Origin: Allacma fusca
Lineage: Eukaryota > Arthropoda > Collembola > Symphypleona > Sminthuridae
Direction of reading: 5' to 3'
Assembly: GCA_947179485.1 (NCBI GenBank)
Contig: OX359245.1
Location: forward strand, 47,727,067-47,791,066
Length of the DNA: 64,000 bases
In this document: piece after piece, positions 43,690 through 56,182 of the stretch
Numbering within the stretch: position 1 is the first letter of the stretch
Layout of the letters: each line of letters starts with the position of its first letter
Made by a program: the position numbers and the translations under genes
Notes under the pieces: generated by a model
Told to the model about the DNA's origin: nothing
The model's input: only the letters and a program-made list of their open reading frames with translations
Database searches by the model: none

Positions 43690-44275
43690 ACTACGAGAAT
43701 CAAATGCAAACTGAGACCATTCCTGTCATTTACTTAAATAGAAGGAAATTTTATTTTATGCATCCTTTAAAATTTGTAGTATACGTTGGTGTGACCCATC
43801 AGGCCTTGGATACATAATTTTCTATCAAATTCTTAAAGCTTCGAAATTATTGTCTTCTACGCAATAAATCCTAATTGCGAAGTACCACTTCTCCAACAGG
43901 AAAAATAATTTAAATCGGCGTGAAAGCCAACTATTTCAAAGGTATGGGCAATGTAATTATTTTATTTTTCACATTTTATTCATAGATTTGTTTCTTTCAT
44001 TTTAACTCAATTTTAAAATATGTATTAGTGTTAAAAATTTAAATAACAAACCCATATTTTTCAATTAAAATTGTGAAGTCATGGGTGGGTTAACTTATTT
44101 TAATCCACTTGATTGATTAAATCAAATTTTTCTTCGGCAATTATCTAAATGGGACTAATTTATAGCTGATATTTTTTTACTGGTAGTTACATTTGAGTCC
44201 ATAAAACAATCCGTAAAAACAGATAATCCGCCAGTCTGTCGTAGTTCTGGAGTTTGAGTAAAAATTTTAATTGAA
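43690..44275. other. AT-rich interval, no gene seen
   Basis: Non-coding; between the hAT MITE and repeat block F. Confidence 0.3.
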
Positions 44276-44279
44276 TTTG

Positions 44280-44945
44280 TAAATTAAATTTTTTCGTGAA
44301 CACTCCTGACGTTGCCGGACTTGCAATAATTTTATATCAAAAACTTTTCAATTACCTCATATTATTACCTTTTCTCAGTTTTCATCGTGTTTGGATACTA
44401 TTGTACACATGAAAATCAAAACCGCATCTTACATAAACTATTTTTTTTATTTTAAAGTTTTTTATGTTGCTTTAATGTTTCAACAGGTTTCTCGCGCATC
44501 ATTTAAAAATCTCATTGTTGAAATATGCAAGTAATGGCATCAGCACCTCAATATTTATTTTAAAATGTGTCAAGAGAAAGTTATTTAATTTCAAAATAAA
44601 AGGTGACAGGTAGAAAATGTTGGATTTTAAAGTTGTTCAAAAATTTAAAAGATTATTGTTTGAAGTTAATGCTGAAATCCAATCGTAAAACATAAATAAT
44701 AAATTGACCACTTTCTTAAAATCCAATATATATAACACAATTTTATGAATAATTACATCGAATTAAATGCTTCCATATTCTGCAAAATGTCTTTTCAAAT
44801 TTGTTTCAGTTGGAAATTAAGTTACAGAAAAGTTTACAAAGAGAATCTCGGCTGAAAGCTGTAAAGCCGGCAAAAAAAATTTAAAGAGTAACTGCTTGTA
44901 GTTAGTATTCAACCGTTTAGAATTTTTCCTCGATTTTTTTATGAC
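44280..44945 (+). repeat. Modular repeat block F, copy 2
   Basis: Shares catcgtgtttggatactatt then gtacac with 32.57 kb, then aatccaatcgtaaaacataa then ataa, then a cagttggaaatt-type end. Confidence 0.7.
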
Positions 44946-45189
44946 ACAAGTTATCAAAAAATTAATTCAATATCGAGATATTGTATGGTGTATATTGACC
45001 TCCATATATCTATTTTGACAATGCAATCTTTTAACATCCATTTATTAACCTTGTCTCTTTTTCATCTCTTTTCACTCTAATTAATCTTAAAAATAAACAT
45101 GTATTTAAAGATTAACCACGTAAATCAAAGATATGGATTCGATTAACATGTATTTGTTTATTCATATCTTGTTTCGCATCAGTAGTTTC

Positions 45190-45924
45190 CGAGTTCGCAA
45201 TTTTTGGCTCAGCCTCATTCTTAACATAGTTAACCTGATGGTAACTTCTTGGATACCCCAGAAAATCACCTACAATTTAGTTTTAAAATATTTTTGGAAA
45301 CAAAATTTGAGCAAGAATTAGAATAAAGTTTAAAATTTTCAGCTTTGCCAAAAGAAATAACTCTGTGCGACTTACTGGAGCACTAGTGCATTCACAGTTT
45401 TTGAGCTCGCGGGATGAAACAAGTTTTAAAAAATCTGGGAAACGATTTGCTAAACCCCGAGTGTGAAATATTGTTTGTAGTTTCAAACTACTTTCCCGCC
45501 ATTCTTACTGACGGGATATACTGCAGCACCTGTCTTCTCAAATGTATTTAATTGTCTTCAAGCTAAATTTTATATTCGTTCACCCGTGAGCTTAACTTTC
45601 TTTTCTATTGACATTAGTCAGTTGAAGAAAAAAAAGCTTAATTACGGACAGTGACAGTACCTACGAGGAAAAATACATTTAATGGCGTCAAACCACAAAC
45701 GTTTTTTGAAAAAATCTCGCAACATGTAAAAGCCATGCGGATTTTGTACACAAAATGTGCAATTCCCTTCTATATTTGCATATTTCTAAACTTAAACTTT
45801 GAATTCAAAATTTTAGACAATTTATTTAGCAGCTAAAATCAAAAATATATGCAGAGCAAAAGTATAGTTGCTAAAGCAGTTTGCTTTAATTCTTTCAAGA
45901 TTCCGGTTTGTCAGCATTTGAACT
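45190..45924 (+). repeat. Modular repeat unit A-B-C-D, copy 2
   Basis: A: cttggataccccagaaaatc. C with box at 45683 (acatttaatggcgtcaaacc), then tgcagagcaaaagtatagtt. D: gattccggtttgtcagcatt, then tgaactaaa. D is cut at 45924 by inserted sequence. Confidence 0.75.
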
Positions 45925-46633
45925 AAAGGACACCGCACAATCCTAACGAGAAAATGCCCTCTGTTCGATTTTAACGAAAAAATGCTACAGGGTGCGCCTT
46001 GATGCGTAGAACATTTTTGATAATTGCCCCGAAAAAAATTAAATTCGGAGATATCCCGGGTCAAAGTTATTAAAAATGAGGGGGGCTCATGGGGTATCAA
46101 AAAATTCAAACCGTGAAAATTAGCAATATAACTTCAAAAATGGCAAGAACAAAAATTAAATAACGTACAAAACACAAATTTCAGCGAGACATGACCTCAA
46201 AATTCCAAGATACTGACCTCAAGAGGTCAAAGAGGGTCGATACCGGTTTCATAATCTAAACGGTGACAAAACTGGCCCAGATTGGAATAAGGGCTTTAAC
46301 TAGACACATATTAAACGTGTGTCGAGTTTGGTTCCAGTTTGTGACACGATGACCCAGCTGTGACCTCCGAGGTCAATATCTTACCCATACCGGATTTGGT
46401 ACCTAAAAATCATTCAAATTGCCCGCAAATAGGCTAGAACTTTTGGTTTAATCCGAGATGAGTTGCCTGTCAAGTTTGGTTCCAGTTGGTGACACGATGA
46501 CCCATCTGTGACCCCCGAGGTCAATATCTTACCCATACCTAAGATGATTAGGTACCTAAAAATCATCCAACTTAAAATACCAAAAAATAGGAATGAAATA
46601 CGGATTCCAATTCTAATTCCGATTCGAATGACC
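45925..46633. mobile_element. Inserted sequence with a ~138-bp tandem duplication
   Basis: Relative to paralogous block D at 31.44 and 49.63 kb, foreign sequence starts right after ttgaactaaa and ends before taatgaaggcagtacc. It contains two copies of a ~138-bp unit (tttggttccagtttgtgaca then cgatgaccca, starting near 46328 and 46466). The right edge ends gattcgaatgaccagccctg. No terminal inverted repeats and no protein recognised; it could be two insertions. Confidence 0.45.
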
Positions 46634-47690
46634 AGCCCTGTAATGAAGGCAGTACCTGCGAATAAATTTTCTATTGTCTAATGTTTACGTTAAGAGGGAA
46701 AAATATTGAGGCGAAAAACTGATTATACTCATTTATTTTAGCGCACCTATTCTTCAACTAAAAATATCAGGGGATTCAATATTTCATTTAAATGCATGTG
46801 TAGTTTTCGAATAGTAAAATGTGTTTATTAACAAAGATGCTCCAGGTGAGATGATTTGGCGTCATCACGTATGAATAATCATATATTGTTGAGGATTCTT
46901 ACAATATCATCTAAAAGTGTTAATTATGAACTTACAAAATCATTCTTGGTTACTGGATTCATCAGTAGTCGATATTCATCACAACTTATACTCATAATAC
47001 AAATAACAGAGCGGAAAAATACGTTTAGTGGCGTCCAAACACAAACTTTTTTAAACATCTCGCAACAAGTAAAAGCTACGTTACCGTTGGAATCCAATCG
47101 TAAAACAAAAAAAATTGTCTTTCTTAATATCAACGAATTATAACACAAGTTAATGATTAAATACAATTAAATACTTATGTGCTCTGCAAATCTGTCTTTG
47201 CAAATTTGTTTTAGTTGGAATTTGAATTTCTGAACATTTTACAAAAAGACTCTCGTCTGAAGCTACAAAAATTAAACTAAATCAAAAACAACAATTGAAA
47301 CTGCGTATAAAATACTGTTGGTATTCAACCGTGTGGAATATTCCCTTGACATTTGTAAAATACAAGTTAACAAAAAGTTAAATCAATATCCAGATAATTG
47401 ACTTGCACTGTTTTTGAAGTTGAGAAAATTATCAAAGGAATTTTAAAGAACGCCTTTTACAACCACCTTAAATTGAGACATGACATTCAAACATTTTATC
47501 ACGACAAATTTGCAGGATTTAGTTTTGTATTTATATATATTCAATTAAAAATCATTTGTCCCAGTCTTACCTACACATTTGGGTATCTATTATAAAATAT
47601 TTAAAGCCCCAGCTTGTAGCAGAATTATTTCAACATATCCTGCAAATATCATAGCATTGGGCCAATATTGGAAGTCACAGGGAAACTAAA
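46634..47690 (+). repeat. Modular repeat blocks L, C-like, F and G
   Basis: Boxes at 46857 and 47029 (acgtttagtggcgtccaaac), then ttggaatccaatcgtaaaac, gtattcaaccgtgtggaat and attgggccaatattggaagt. Same block order as 32.5-33.47 kb. Confidence 0.7.
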
Positions 47691-47904
47691 TGTAGGGTAT
47701 TTTTAAAATTTGCATTTCCTAATTTTTTTTTATTCTCACAGAAAATATTTTAAGGAATTTTTAAAATTTTGGTAGGCTTTTTGAGTGACGTTGATGCAGT
47801 ACATTTTATGGTATCCACATACTTTTGTTTAATATTAATTCCTGAAGTAAACAACATAATAACACAAAAACGTGAGGCAATGATTTATTTTATACGTATT
47901 TATT

Positions 47905-48110
47905 TTAAAACTTCCACTCTCCTGACCCAGCCAGGCTTTACAGAGTATGTAATATTTCAGGAACAACATATCCAACGGCACTATGGATGCATCTTCCCCA
48001 ATCCTTCTCGCAGATGGCTTCGAAGCAATCCCAATAGTTACGTACTTAAATCGTATATTAAATATGGAAAATACGATTCTGTACCAAATATTAAAACAAA
48101 GCTGAATAAG
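47905..48110 (+). repeat. Modular repeat block H, copy 1
   Basis: cttccactctcctgacccag...ccaacggcact...catcttccccaatcc...gaagcaatcccaatagttac. Related copies at 57570-57760 and 63395-63535. Open frames across H are not conserved between copies. Confidence 0.75.
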
Positions 48111-48159
48111 CTCAAAAAATAATCACCTGTATCTTTTGACTTGAATGCAGTTCCAAAAA

Positions 48160-49010
48160 ACATTTAAATCCGAACCGTTTTGTTCGGATAAAAAAATACG
48201 CCTATCCGAAACCGAACCGCCATACATCGGTTCGGATGATTTTATAACCGAACCGTTTGTCGGTTATCCGAATAACCGAAACAATATTGCATAATTTACC
48301 AGTGAAAACTTCATTCGAAACAGATAAATATTTATTAAAATCTTTTCTGGAAATTTTTGTTTTAATAAAAATGTCGTTCAAACTTAAAAGGATTATTACA
48401 CTACTTTTTATAAAATTTGATATATATTTTAATTTCAAATGACAACTAAATATCTAAGGACTAAATATCCAAACCTCGCAAACCTCTTTTTCGTGAAGGC
48501 TCAATGCTCCAGGTATTTTCTGCTCTTATTACGGAGTCGGAGGTTTCCACTGATGGCATATTAGTTGTAGTAATAAGACATCTATTTAATTTAAGTTAAA
48601 ATTAAATAATATTGTTTGAAATAATAGCGATGTAATGAACAAATGTATGCCTGGTCGTGGTCCTTAAGTTGTGCTTTCTAAATATATTGCAGATACATAA
48701 TGAAAATCGTTTCTCTCGAGAAATTCGTGCTACAGCCGTTCTCGACTACGATTTGCTAAAACCTTTAGGAACGAAATTCGAAATCGTTTAAATCGCTCGG
48801 TTTAACCGAGCGGATACATTTACTTAATCCGAACCGAACGGATAAATTCATAGTTAAAACCGAACCGATCCGAAACCGATATCCGGTTGGGCATTGACGT
48901 ATCCGAACCGTTTGGTTATTTCAATTCAGTTTAAGATTTTTCTAACTGAACCGTCGGTTTCGGTTAACCGATGGTCGGTAAACCCGTTAAACCGAACCGA
49001 TCTCATGATT
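48160..49010. mobile_element. Element with CCGAACCG subterminal arrays
   Basis: Arrays of tccgaaccg/aaccgaaacc at 48165-48290 and 48790-49005 flank an AT-rich core without coding capacity. Comparison with repeat copies suggests insertion near catttaaa (about 48165) and resumption at cagagactctcc (about 49010). ccggttgggcattga at 48883-48897 looks like an internal hAT-type terminus, so there may be two overlapping or nested elements. Termini unresolved. Confidence 0.5.
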
Positions 49011-49740
49011 ACCAGAGACTCTCCAGAAACAAATTGCAAGATCGAAACCTTTCCTTCTTCTCAGCTTCCTTCCTGTAAATGAATTTCCTCAACCCTGTTC
49101 TCTATGCTGACTGGTTATGACCACAATTCTTAATGTAGTGAACCTGGTGGTAACTCCCTGGACACCCCAGAAAATCTTCTACCAGTAAGGTTTGGAATAT
49201 TTTTGGAAACTAAATTTGAGCAAGAGTTAGAAATTTTAAAGTTCGAACTCTGCTCTTACTGGATGACTAGTACATCCACAGTTTTATATTCGTTCCTAAT
49301 CGATTTTAGCTTTCTAGTTTATTGTTTTTAGTCAATCGATTACAAGCGGGTTCAACCTTCTTTTTATAAAATTTTCCTAGAACGGAAAAATACATTTAGT
49401 GGCGTCAAAACACTAACGTTTTTAAAAACCTCGCAACACGTCAAAGTCAACGGATTTTCTGCACAAATTGTTCACTCCCCTCTAATTGTACATTTCGAAA
49501 GTGACACTTCGAATTGAAAATTTTAGACAATTTATTTAGCAGCGAACATCCAAAAATATCTGCAGAGCAAAAACATAGTTGTTAAAACGGTTTCCTTTAA
49601 TTCTTTCTAGATTCCGGCTTGTCAGCATTTGAACTAAAACTGGGGTAGAAGGGTAATTCCAAAGATTAGTTTAAATCCTGCTGAATGATTCGTCACGCTG
49701 ATGTTAAGCCAAAATTTCAAAATGCTTTTAAGCGAATTAC
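49010..49740 (+). repeat. Modular repeat unit A-C-D, copy 3
   Basis: A: actccctggacaccccagaa. C with box at 49400 (acatttagtggcgtcaaaac), then agcagcgaacatcc. D: gattccggcttgtcagcatt, then tgaactaaaactggggtaga. Block B is missing or shortened. Confidence 0.75.
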
Positions 49741-49899
49741 GCGACACCCGTGGTCCAAGTAAGAACCGAACGGGTAATATTATTTAATTTTTTTTTTTAG
49801 GCCTCGAAGTAATTACTTTCAAAAAAACTAAATAACGGTGGTCTCACAAGCCACATCTCTGTTGACTTTAGCATATTGGAAAAGTATTTAATTGTTCCA

Positions 49900-50420
49900 T
49901 AGGATAAAGTAATGTCACTCGAAATTTCGAATTTCATCATCTGACATTGGTCCCCTCAGGACAAATTTATTTCTACGAAGTTTCAAAAAACTTGATGTTT
50001 TAGTGACATGAGACTCAAAAATAACTTTTGGTGTTAAAAGTGGCTTAATTGCTTCACAAGGGACATGTTTTTTTAAGTTTAAACATTTGCTTAAACGAAC
50101 GGAATTTTGTGGAATACAGTTCCCTGTGGCACGGTACTCTGCCCATTTATACATATGCACATGACGTCATATAAAATCAGTCACTCTTGTGTATTCTCTG
50201 TGTATACTCTTGTGTGTCACACATTTTAATGGCGTCATTTGTGAAACTGTCCGTATTGTTACTGTTTTGCGCCGAAGCAACCAATTAGGGCGGAAACCAA
50301 CCTAAGAGCACATATAAAACTTACATTAAGAAACATTTGAGGCGGCGTCGAATCTTTGAGTATAAAATGCCATACTTTCCTGTTTCAATTGGAATTTAAA
50401 ATGACATTTACACTAAAATT
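49900..50420 (+). repeat. Modular repeat block E, copy 2
   Basis: Partner of 31950-32450, with boxes in atggcgtcatttgtgaaac (50229-50247) and gaggcggcgtcgaatcttt. Confidence 0.7.
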
Positions 50421-50649
50421 TTGACATTAAAATTGATTATTGTTAATTAAAAGTAGGGCTTATTTTTATAGTTTACTTTATTAAATATTGAAAACTATAA
50501 CAACCAGTAACCATTACTGAATAATTACTAGCTTTCTGTTTTAAGTCAAATTAGAGGTGTCACTCGCTTTTAAAATACGCCTTCATTTTGCGGGTGGTAT
50601 AGAAAATAGCCTTAAGTTACGCTTAATGTTGTAAACGCCAACTATAGAA

Positions 50650-52030
50650 AATGATGAAGTGTGTTTTCAAAAAGAAGGAGTATTTCAATGGAAAGTTGTC
50701 AGTCCTTTTATAATTTCAGGTACAGAACATTTTTGAAATAGAACAAATTAAAATATTTTAAATTCAATACCAAGACACTGCAGCGACAAATGTGAGCAAA
50801 TTCTGAAACATCTCAAAATAAATCTGCTGGGAAAATGGAAAACTGAGTTGATTTTTTAAGTCACATTCTATGGGCTGGACTGGACACAAAGATTTGGGGA
50901 ACTCTGTAATTACTCTGGTCTAAAATTGTAACAGCATATAATGTCATTAAATGTTCTTTCCTCTACCAGATTCGAATGCGCAGATGTCTCCCGATGTGGA
51001 AACTATTTTAAACTGAAATATTTTCTGCTAAACTTTTAAAAACCAACTGAGTATATTTTCAAGCAAATTTTTGTAACATCGTACCGTGTGAAGCTTCGGT
51101 TTATAATTCAAACCCACGTTATTTTGCATGCTTGTACTCGGCGCGGATTCGACTGATTTTTAAAATTTACTTGATATTCTATATTTTTGTAAAACTGGAA
51201 ATTAATTAAGAGCTTTGAAAATTCACAATTTAAATGCTGAGAATGCTGGGCATAAACTTTTGTCATTGGTAGCAAGGTCGGGAAAAACTCGGACACTCTA
51301 AAACCTAGTGTTTCAATTTAAATAATTTAATCGTTTTAAAATTCTGATTGTATTTAATTTTTCGCGGTTAGATTGCTCTCATTTAAAACGTTTGATTTTA
51401 ATGTTTTTATTGTCAAATCGCTGGACTAATAAAACAGTCGTGGAAAAATCTTGAGGAAAATTGTCGACGAAATTGGAGAATTGGGTTTCTTTTTTGAAGC
51501 ACCTTCAATGAATTAGACATATGGCGAAAGGTTTTTTGGAGCCCTGTGTCACTCCGTCAATCAAAATCGCATTTTAAAGGTTACGTTTCTAAGGAATTGT
51601 CTTGAACTTGAGATATACATACTATCTTAAACATTCATGCATATCCTGCGTGGATTTTCAAATAAAATTTGTAGCTGGAATTTTTTTGATTATATACTTT
51701 TATAGCCTGCAGTATAGAGAGTTTGATCTCAAAACTGTCTTGCATAATTTAAGTTTTGCATTTTTATTGTATTTTATAACTTTCTCACAAATTAAATGCA
51801 GATCATCTTGTTTAAATATGCAAACAGCAACGTCAGATTTTGCGCCTAGATTTTTATTTTTCAAATTTCAATGTGCCCAGTGAATGCGGTTTAATTTTCA
51901 ATTAAACATGCCAGTTGAAAACATTGGAATTTAATGTTGTTCAAAAATCTAAAAGATGAATTGTTAGAATTTAATGTTGGATTCGAATTGTAAAACATCA
52001 TGAACGGATTACTTTCTTGAAACCAGCTGC
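50650..52030 (+). repeat. Long segmental repeat, left copy, first part
   Basis: Collinear with 59150-60560: gggctggactgg..., then attagacatatggcgaaagg, then ttggagccctgtgtcactcc, then tttgatctcaaaact(g/a)tctt, then gcaacgtcag. Extends into the unit at 52440. Confidence 0.75.
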
Positions 52031-52439
52031 AATTATAACTGATGTCTAATTTTTCCCCACGTCACAAACGACGGTTGGCATTAGAACATTAATCTTATTA
52101 GTACCAAAATAAGAAAAAAGTACTGTTAAATGATTTCATAACTAATTTGAAATAAAATGCTCAAAAAATAAAATAAGGCCTAAGAAAAATATCATAAATG
52201 TAGAGTTTTTTTTGTTAAACAAAGTCGGGACAAATTTAACAATTGAAAAACAGATCATACTCATTTAATTTAGAGTACCAATTCTTGAACTAAAAGTATT
52301 TTGTCCTTCCGTTACAACCCCAATGCTAAAAATGCATTCTATTTATGTGATAAATATCCGCTGTGCAGCAAGGATATTTTTTATGAGGTATTTATCAAAT
52401 CGTTGTTCACAAAATTTGCCACGATTGTACTTCTTCCAA

Positions 52440-53400
52440 ATATTTCTAGAGACCAGAAACCCTCCAGGAAAAATGGCAAAATCTAAAACTCTGGGTCTGA
52501 TTACTGGCCATGACCACAATTCTTAACGTATAGTGAACCTGGTGGAAACTTCCTGGATAACCCAGAAAATCTCCTACAAATAACGTTTAGAATATTGTTG
52601 GAAACAAAATTTGAGCAAGAAATAGAAATTTTAAAGTTTCAAATTTTCAGCTTTGCCAAAGAAATCCTAACTTTGGTCGACTTACTGGAGCACTAGGGCA
52701 TCAACAGTTTTTTAACTCGCGAGATGAATCAAATTTTTAAAATTCTGGGAAAAGATTTGCTAAACCCCCAGTGAGTTAAATATTGTTTGTAGTTGCCCTT
52801 CATATGGTCTGGATAGAGGCATTTGTTACTTGGCAATGCTTTATTGAAGCTAAATATTCTGTATTTGTTGGACAGAAGCAAGTGCTGTGGTATTGAAGCT
52901 CAATTCTTTAAATAATTTTCATGTTTCATTTCATGCTGGTTTTATAATTACACAAGTAACTTTTAAGTCATTTCCAGAGAAAATAGAAATCCGTGGCGGG
53001 AGATTTTAGAACTACTTTCCCGCCAATATTAATGCTGTAAATACTGCAGCACCTGTGTTCCCCTATGTATTTAATTGCCTTGAAGCTATATTTTGTATTC
53101 GCTCGTCCTAAAATTTGCTTTCCATTTTTCTGATTTTAGTCAATTGGTACAAAAAGCTTTACGACCTTCGAGAATTGTGATCTCCTACGTGGGAAAAATG
53201 CATTTAGTGGCGTGAAAACACAAACATTTAAAAACTCTCGTAACAAGTAAAAGCTAGCTAATTTGGTAAACAAAATGTGCAATTCCCTTCTAAATTTGTA
53301 TAATTATTTATCAAGTAAACTTTGAATTCAAAATTTTAGACAATTTATTTAGCAGCGAACATCAAAAAATATCTGCAGAGCAAAAGTATTTGACATTGAA
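52440..53400 (+). repeat. Modular repeat unit A-B-C, copy 4
   Basis: A: gaaacttcctggataaccca. B: tggcaatgctttattgaag, ggacagaagcaagtgctgtgg. C with box at 53208 (catttagtggcgtgaaaaca), then agcagcgaacatcaaaaaat. Closest relatives are 61560-62530 and 62700-63215. Confidence 0.8.
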
Positions 53401-53629
53401 AATTTTTATGAAATTCTATAAATAAGCAATAATAATCGCAGACAATTTTTTTGGATATTTTGGATTTTTTGCTGTGTCTGCAGCAAATTTTATAGGATTT
53501 AATTTTCCAGCTTTTGCAGTCGTTTCCATTAAATCGTTCGTTTATCGCTGTTTCGTTTAAATTGACTGCACAGTAAAACAATTATCCAATATTTATCCAC
53601 ATCGTGAGTGGAATTTGAGTCTTTAAATA

Positions 53630-54000
53630 TTTGTTTTACCGAATTTGCTGAGTAGAAAATGACACCCTTCGTAATACAGGTATATAATTTCAAAAATATG
53701 CCTTGTCGTTACCACAACCTTAACTGAATTCGAATTTAAAAGGAAATATGTTCCACGGATTGTGAAAATTAATTTCAATATATTTCAAGATATATTTCTC
53801 TTGAACATTGAAGTTCTTTTGACAAAGAATTTTTAAACTCGGCCAAAGGAACGCATTAGAGTTTTTAATAACTTCAAGATTTGTATAATTTCTGATTATT
53901 TGTAAACCCAACATACGTTGTAACTAGCTCAATTTGTAAACATTGGTTTCAGTCCAAAATACTGACAGTGGCGTCGAAGTCAAGGTAAAACATTTTAGTG
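53630..54000 (+). repeat. Modular repeat blocks I-J-K, copy
   Basis: I: cccttcgtaatacaggtata, then tgcc.tgtcgttaccac. J: cttgaacattgaagttcttt, then tgacaa. K: ctgacagtggcgtcgaagtc. Closely matched at 63540-63890; weaker copy at 57940-58130. Confidence 0.75.
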
Positions 54001-54860
54001 CAAGATATTTATAAATAAAATTGAAATCCTGATAATAATCTCACGATAATGTTTAAGTGGTGTCAATAATAACAGGAATTTCAATTCACCCTTAAAATTT
54101 GGGACCTCTGCCTTTAAAATTTGTCACATTTGGGGGTTTATTTCAAAAAGCTTGTATTACAAATCAGTATTACCACGACATCTAATCATGCAGAATTGTC
54201 CTGACATTGTTAATTTTTTCAACCAAAGATTCAATTTTTAATTTTTAAGAAGTATTTCTAGTATTTAAAATTTCCAATTCGATTTTTTTTCTCGATATAT
54301 TCATCGAATAAAAATGTGGGACAAGGAATAATAAAATAATGTACCGTGGTACTCAGTATATTATGCAGAAAGTCACATTGCTAGCAAATTTTAAGGCTAA
54401 CTCGCCCTGATTTTAAATTTTAACTCGCAGCTGTCTAACTTAAATTTACGTTTATTAAATCCCATACATTATTATGGGACATATATTATATTATTATATG
54501 GGGCATATAATGTTTGAAAGTCGGTGCTATATTAGACATGCTTAATGACACATTTATGGCATTCATTGATCATAAGTGTCTTTAAGGTTCAAATAGCAGC
54601 CACGTTTGGTTTCTAATAGTTGCTGTACCACAGATTCGTTAATATTGGTCACAAATCGGCAAAAACAATCTGCGGGTATCCAAAAATACAGGAATTTATT
54701 AGAATTGAAGAACAAATTGACGTAGCCCTCAAAAAAGTTAGGAACTTAAATACGTAAATTAAATCAGTAAAATAAGATTCTCTACCAAATATTTTTTAAT
54801 GGAAACGTTTTCTGAGCTTGTTGAGCTTTTACCTTCACTTTGTAACTTGTTTACAGTTCA
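54000..54860. other. AT-rich interval, no gene seen
   Basis: Contains a near-palindromic stretch at 54460-54512 (tatgggacatatattatatt, then tatatggggcatataatg). No coding signal. Confidence 0.35.
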
Positions 54861-54869
54861 GAAAAATAT

Positions 54870-55240
54870 TTCAAGTGGCGTGAATGCTATAAATTTAAAA
54901 AAATCACAACTTTACATATAATAACTATACAACTTTTAAAATATGCCGTCATTGTCAATTGCTCAAGCAGAACCGTCTTCGCAAGGAAAATGCTCCTGGG
55001 ACTGTGAAAGCTAATTCAAATAGGTATATTTCACTTAAACATTCAGGCACTTTTGACAATGAATTTTTAAATTCTGCAATATAAACACATTAGAGTTAAC
55101 CGGAGCTCCACTATGCGTACACCCTTTGATTATGTTTCTGCACATTATATACCATAAACGAAACCTAACATACACAATGAGAGCTAGTTTGAAACACACA
55201 GTAATGACAGTGGCGTCATAGTCATAAATATTTGCTATTA
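54870..55240 (+). repeat. Modular repeat box, J and K, uninterrupted copy (hAT empty site)
   Basis: Box at 54876 (caagtggcgtgaatgc). J runs without interruption through ggagctccactatgcgtaca then ccctttgattatg at 55102-55134, the position where the 6.8-kb hAT splits the other copy. Box at 55211 (gacagtggcgtcatagtc). Confidence 0.75.
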
Positions 55241-55259
55241 AAAAATCGGTTTGTACCAG

Positions 55260-56180
55260 CTTCAATGAGCAGAATCTCCAGGTTGAAAATAAAGGATATG
55301 ACGCTTTATATGTATAAACGTTGCTGTCAAAATTTTATTTTTATTATTTTGAATTTTCTGTATAGCGGTTTTCTTTTAGAAAGAATTCCATTTATATTGG
55401 AGCAGTTAAATGTTTCCTCTTGTTACGATTACGTCATTGTGCAGAAAGACATGTATATTGACAGATCTATTTTAACTAAATTTAAACTTTTGGCATCCAT
55501 TTACTAACCTTGTCTTTTTTAGCTTGTCTCATTCTAAATTCATTCAAAACAATTAAGATTAATTAGTACAGTCGCTACGTTAAAATAGTTAAATTACTAT
55601 AATTAAGTAATGTTGTCAGGGCATGTTCATGAATTTACACATACATTGCACTCTCCGCTGGAGGGATTTTCTACGAAAAATATTTCTATTAATATTTTTG
55701 TACATGGTGATATATGTATTCTATGTATGTATGTAACTTCTGCTCTCATTGTCAACATATAAACGAAATCTTTTTTTAAAGGAATCTAAAATATGGGAGT
55801 GCACTGTATCAACCAAAAATATACACAGTTAAGGGATCATGTTGTAAAACCTGGTGCTAAAGTATTAAAAATATCTTGCATATTTAATAATATTTAGCCT
55901 CATCCAATTTTGAAGTCTATTTCCGAAAGAACTGAATTACGCTAATATGCCAGGAATTACCTGCAGTGTCTGTTGTGGCATATCAAAGTTACAAAATTTG
56001 GAGCTTCTTGTATATAAAAGTGTAAAGGATACATTTTTGTTTAATGTCAACTCCTTTAGTTTAGTGCCACAAATAAAGGTGTCAGATTTTTTTATCCGTA
56101 TGTATTTTTAAACTTTCCAAGTATTCATGAATATATATAATTTTTATTTGTTTTTTTGAGGTTGCTCATCAGTTTAAACA
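55260..56180. other. AT-rich interval, no gene supported
   Basis: An open frame at 55232-55507 overlaps block K and has no recognisable domain. Otherwise featureless. Confidence 0.3.
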
Positions 56181-56182
56181 TT

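Noticed and set aside
47769-48122. 117-codon frame across repeat block H
   Set aside because: The frame is not maintained in the H copies at 57570 and 63395, so it is a chance open frame in a repeat.
48202-48438. 78-codon frame at the left CCGAACCG array
   Set aside because: It arises from the subterminal motif array and the A/T-rich core of an element.
55232-55507. 91-codon frame after block K
   Set aside because: No recognisable domain, begins inside a repeat, and no paralogous copy keeps it open.
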